Source: an uncultured Clostridia bacterium (GTDB lineage: Bacteria > Bacillota > Clostridia > Oscillospirales > Acutalibacteraceae). From it: DNA of 53,806 nucleotides. Both the position numbers and the translations under genes were made by a program. The notes under the pieces are model-generated. The model did no database searches. It was given only the letters and a program-made list of their open reading frames with translations, and had not been told where the DNA came from. Location of the stretch: the NCBI GenBank assembly GCA_947572385.1, contig CANPBX010000015.1, positions 1 through 53,806 on the forward strand, given 5' to 3'. This document shows positions 49,368 through 53,806 of this stretch, piece after piece (within the stretch, counting starts at the first letter, position 1; every line of letters starts with the position of its first letter).

Positions 49368-50729
49368 ATGAAGATAGTTATCGCTGGCGACGGCAAGGTG
49401 GGCTCGGCCCTCACGGTGCAGCTGGCAAAGGAAGGCCACGATGTGGTGGTCATTGATAACAACAAGCTGGTGCTGGAGGAGGCCCAGCAGTCCCTGGACA
49501 TCAATGTTGTCCACGGCAACGGCGCTACTATCAAGACCCAGAACCAGGCGAATGTGGGCTCCAGCGACCTGCTCATTGCCGCCACCTCCATGGACGAGAC
49601 CAACCTGCTGTGCTGTATCACCGCCCATAAGCTGGGCTGTGCCAACACCATAGCCAGGGTGCGCAACCCTGAATATTTCAGCCAACTCTACGACTGGAAG
49701 GAAGAGCTTGGGCTCTCCATGATGATAAATCCGGAGCTGGCGGCTGCCAGCGAGATATACAGGCTCCTGCAGTTTCCATCCTTCCTAAGGAGGGACTCCT
49801 TTGCAAAGGGCAGGGTGGAGATAGTCGAGGTGGAGCTCTCAGGGGACAGCCCCCTTGATGGCTGCAAGCTTATGGACTTTGACAAGAAGGTAAAGGTCAA
49901 GGTGCTGGTCTGCGCCGTCCAGCGGGGCAGCGAGGTCTATATCCCCGGCGGTGATTTCCAGCTCCAAAAGGGGGACAGGCTCCATGTGACCGCATCCTCC
50001 AGCAACCTTGCAAAGCTCCTTAGGAATATGGGCGTCTCACAGCGTAAGATAAAGGATGTAATGATAATTGGCGGCAGCCGCATAGGCTTCTATCTTGCCA
50101 CTGAGCTTATAAAGTCCGGGGTGAATGTGAAGCTGATAGAGAAGGACCCGGCCCGCTGCCAGGAGCTGTCTGAGAATCTCCCCAAGGCCACAATAATAAA
50201 CGCCGACGGCTCCGACAGGAACATCCTGGATACAGAAGGGCTTGCCAAGACCGACGCGGTGGTGACCCTTACGGATTTCGACGAGGAAAACCTGATCATC
50301 TCCATGTATGCAAACTATCTCGGCACCTATAAGGTGATAACCAAGATAAACCGCACCGAGTTCAACGAGGTCCTGGTGGACAAGGGCATAGACTGCGCTG
50401 TGAGCCCCAAGGATCTATGCACCACGGACATCATGCGCTATGTCCGGGCCATGGGCAACAGGAGCGGCGGCACTGTAGCGACCCTTCACCGTATAGTGGA
50501 GGACAAGGTGGAGGCCCTGGAGTTCCAGGTGGGCAAGAACACCCCGCACCTGGGAGAGACCCTCTTAAAGCTACGGCTTCAGCCTGGGACCCTTATTGCC
50601 TGCATCAACCGCCATGGCAGGACCATCATACCCAGCGGCAGCGACTGCATAGAGGCCGGGGACACGGTGATAATAGTCGCCACCGCCGACCGGGCCATTA
50701 AGGACCTTCGGGATATCTTCCTGGACTAA
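49368..50729 (+). CDS. trkA: Trk system potassium uptake protein TrkA
   Basis: 453 residues. Two tandem RCK modules: Rossmann GDGKVGSALTVQLAKEGHDV (7-26) and GGSRIGFYLATELIKSGVNV (about 227-246), each followed by a TrkA-C domain. Cytoplasmic NAD/ATP-binding gating ring of the Trk potassium channel. Start ATG with GGGAAGGA upstream. trkH follows after 12 bases. Confidence 0.97.
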   Translation: MKIVIAGDGKVGSALTVQLAKEGHDVVVIDNNKLVLEEAQQSLDINVVHGNGATIKTQNQANVGSSDLLIAATSMDETNLLCCITAHKLGCANTIARVRNPEYFSQLYDWKEELGLSMMINPELAAASEIYRLLQFPSFLRRDSFAKGRVEIVEVELSGDSPLDGCKLMDFDKKVKVKVLVCAVQRGSEVYIPGGDFQLQKGDRLHVTASSSNLAKLLRNMGVSQRKIKDVMIIGGSRIGFYLATELIKSGVNVKLIEKDPARCQELSENLPKATIINADGSDRNILDTEGLAKTDAVVTLTDFDEENLIISMYANYLGTYKVITKINRTEFNEVLVDKGIDCAVSPKDLCTTDIMRYVRAMGNRSGGTVATLHRIVEDKVEALEFQVGKNTPHLGETLLKLRLQPGTLIACINRHGRTIIPSGSDCIEAGDTVIIVATADRAIKDLRDIFLD

Positions 50730-50741
50730 GGGGGCAGGGCA

Positions 50742-52190
<1,449 letters not shown>

Positions 52191-52247
52191 AGAAAACACC
52201 CCTGCTTTTTGCGTGATATCGAAAAGGGAGAAATTAGCAGATGATAT

Positions 52248-52277
52248 GTATCCGAAAGGCAGTAAGCCTTTCGGATA
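52248..52277. terminator. Hairpin at the trkH / recombinase junction
   Basis: Perfect 13-base stem GTATCCGAAAGGC and complement with loop AGTAA, between two convergent genes. A terminator for either, or part of the element boundary. Confidence 0.6.
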
Positions 52278-52283
52278 CTGCCT

Positions 52284-53806
52284 TTAAGCAGTCTTTTGAG
52301 GCAGAGGCACGACCTTTTCTATGGCAGGCGCCCCATTCTGCTCCGGCAGCTGGAACGAATAATGGATGACAATTGGGTTGCCGCAGGTGCGGGAATACTT
52401 TTCCAGCTTTTCATACACTTCGATCCTGCGGATAAACACCCGCAGCAGTTCAGGCGTCAACTTCGGCATTTCGATATAATCCCGGGCCTTGCTCATGAAC
52501 TCCCGGATGCACATTTCCCTCATATCCATTTCGTTGATGCGGACGGTGATGGATTTGAGCTCCTGCCGTAGTTCAGCCTGTTCCTGTTCATAGCCACCCG
52601 CCATAGCATCATACCTCTCCGGCGTGATCCGTCCGCAGACACGATCCTCGTACAAGCACCGGATGATGTTGTCAAGCTCCCGGACACGGCTCTCGAGCTG
52701 GACCTTTTCACGTTCCGCAGTTTCATAAAACTTTTCCGCCTCTCTCTCACCATTCCGCGAGGCCATCTCGTAAAATTCATCGGGCTGCTCTCTCGCAAAG
52801 GCGGTCACCGTTTTCAGGTTTTGCAGGACAATCTGGTCGAGCACGCTCTCGCGGATATAGTGCGCGGTGCATTCCTTTGTTCTGGTCTGGAACCCGCCGC
52901 ACTGGAAATTATTGTTTTCCGGCCTGATTGTCTTCCCCCTGTGCAGATAGAGACGGCTGCCGCATTCGCCGCAGTAGAGATATCCTGCGTACTTATCCAT
53001 CTCGCCCTGCTTGTCCGGGCGCTTTCGCCCGGCAAAGTGCTTTTGTACCATCTCAAAGGTCCTGCGGTCAACGATGGCATCATGGGTGTTCTCAAAGAGG
53101 ATGACATTTTCGGGCGGGCTTTTCAGCCTCTTTTTCAGCTTATTGGACTTGGAGTAAGTTTTGAAGTTGACGGTATCACCCGCATATTCCCTGTTTGCCA
53201 GCATTTTGCGCACGGTTGTCTGCGACCAGTGGTACGGCCTTGCCATATCAGGTTTCCCGGAACGGCTGCCTGTCTTTCGGAAAGCGTATACGCTTGGCGA
53301 TACAATCTTTTCCGCAGACAGCCTGTCGCAGATTTTTACGATCCCGATACCGCTGGCATACATTTCAAAAATGCGCTTAATGATGGGCTCTGTTTCGGGG
53401 TCGGGGATATACTGCCTGGGGTCGTCGGGACTTTTCATATAGCCATACGGAACCGTTGTACCTACCCGCTCACCCCGCTCGCCTTTGGCACGCTGTACGG
53501 CCCGAATCTTGCGGCTGGTGTCCCTGGCATAGAAATCGTTGAAATAATTTTTGATGCCGGAGAAATCGCTGACGCCCTCCGCGCTGTCCACGCCGTCGTT
53601 GATGGCAATGAACCGCACGTCAAACTGGGGAAAGGTGATCTCCATCAGCATTCCTGTCTGCAGATAGTCCCTGCCGAGGCGGGATTGGTCTTTGACGATC
53701 ACAATGCCTACTTTTCCGGATTCCACGTCGTTCATCATCCGTTTGAAATTTGGACGGTTGAAAGCTGACGTTAGATAACGATACTTTTGAAAACACTGGA
53801 AAATCA
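52284..53806 (-). CDS. Large serine recombinase (partial; N-terminus beyond or lost at the right edge)
   Basis: The frame is open from the stop at 52284 to the window end (507 codons). Residues that are present: end of the catalytic domain, KDQSRLGRDYLQTG and YARDTSRKIRAVQRAKGERG, then a recombinase domain PYGYMKSPDDPRQYIPDPE, a zinc ribbon with CGECGSRLYLHRG and CTAHYI, and a coiled coil (about 330-420). This is a Tn4451/TnpX-type integrase or excisase of mobilisable or integrative elements. Upstream of FNRPNFKRM, at about 53765, the expected DDGYSGTN-type sequence is not found; the frame reads KYRYLTSA instead. The true start with the catalytic serine is therefore either outside the window or missing. 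Confidence 0.9.
   Translation of the reverse strand, partial: IFQCFQKYRYLTSAFNRPNFKRMMNDVESGKVGIVIVKDQSRLGRDYLQTGMLMEITFPQFDVRFIAINDGVDSAEGVSDFSGIKNYFNDFYARDTSRKIRAVQRAKGERGERVGTTVPYGYMKSPDDPRQYIPDPETEPIIKRIFEMYASGIGIVKICDRLSAEKIVSPSVYAFRKTGSRSGKPDMARPYHWSQTTVRKMLANREYAGDTVNFKTYSKSNKLKKRLKSPPENVILFENTHDAIVDRRTFEMVQKHFAGRKRPDKQGEMDKYAGYLYCGECGSRLYLHRGKTIRPENNNFQCGGFQTRTKECTAHYIRESVLDQIVLQNLKTVTAFAREQPDEFYEMASRNGEREAEKFYETAEREKVQLESRVRELDNIIRCLYEDRVCGRITPERYDAMAGGYEQEQAELRQELKSITVRINEMDMREMCIREFMSKARDYIEMPKLTPELLRVFIRRIEVYEKLEKYSRTCGNPIVIHYSFQLPEQNGAPAIEKVVPLPQKTA

Overview
The window (about 54 kb, GC-rich outside the left end) reads as chromosome of an anaerobic, spore-forming Clostridia member, most likely Oscillospirales (Clostridium cluster IV). 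The evidence is the gene content: spmA/spmB, a ytfJ–dacF sporulation pair, scpA/scpB, comEA, a Rex–AdhE fermentative switch, a DegV protein, a PepV-like dipeptidase, Feo iron transport and Trk potassium uptake. Start codons, Shine-Dalgarno sites and sigma-A promoters (TTGACA-17-TATAAT type) are of ordinary Firmicutes form. I ran no database searches; all family calls are from motifs read by eye.

Layout. 1–2.9 kb: an AT-richer restriction-modification island on the minus strand, with an HTH-fused C5-cytosine methyltransferase followed directly by an McrB-like AAA+ GTPase that runs off the left edge; the arrangement recalls LlaJI/BsuMI-type systems. 3.2–4.9 kb: a tRNA-Leu(CAA), a second degenerate tRNA-Leu-like fragment and about 1.3 kb of decayed sequence including an IS630-like transposase remnant. 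4.9–7.0 kb: a divergent TetR regulator and MATE exporter. 7.1–11.1 kb: rex–adhE–kinase operon. 11.3–17.4 kb: zinc alcohol dehydrogenase, spmA–spmB, dipeptidase, RpiR regulator, degV–DUF2752. 17.5–18.3 kb: an isolated transcription unit of unknown nature and a small Xre regulator. 18.4–25 kb: an unrecognised conserved protein, a GyrI-like protein coupled to a GH3 glucosidase, a CLC transporter, a lipoprotein and a DUF3784 protein. 24.1–28.2 kb: glycolytic genes pgk, tpiA and gpmI. 28.3–34.5 kb: an autoregulated-looking TetR–GNAT fusion and an ABC (ATPase/FtsX) operon ending with a frameshifted P-loop kinase. 35–40.8 kb: pentapeptide protein, trmL, a small glycine-rich protein, a proline-rich MORN-repeat protein, two tandem paralogs of unknown family and an MscS channel. 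40.9–46.8 kb: rpmB, then the conserved run M50 protease–scpA–scpB–DUF2953–ytfJ–dacF–rluB–comEA. 46.8–52.2 kb: feoA–feoB, a striking miniature MscL-like ORF, and trkA–trkH. 52.3 kb to the end: a large serine recombinase, the sign of a second mobile element.

How the genes fit: Rex (NADH sensor) is co-transcribed with AdhE, its expected redox target. The glycolytic genes feed the same fermentation. Trk, MscS, the CLC protein and the mini-MscL concern ion and osmotic balance. Both window ends carry mobile or defence genes and the middle is core genome. The most notable items are the MscL-like internal-deletion ORF, the R-M island next to tRNA-Leu, the TetR–GNAT fusion with two palindromic operators on a perfect consensus promoter, the orphan transcription unit at 17.5–17.9 kb, and the nested-hairpin element at 13.5–13.64 kb.
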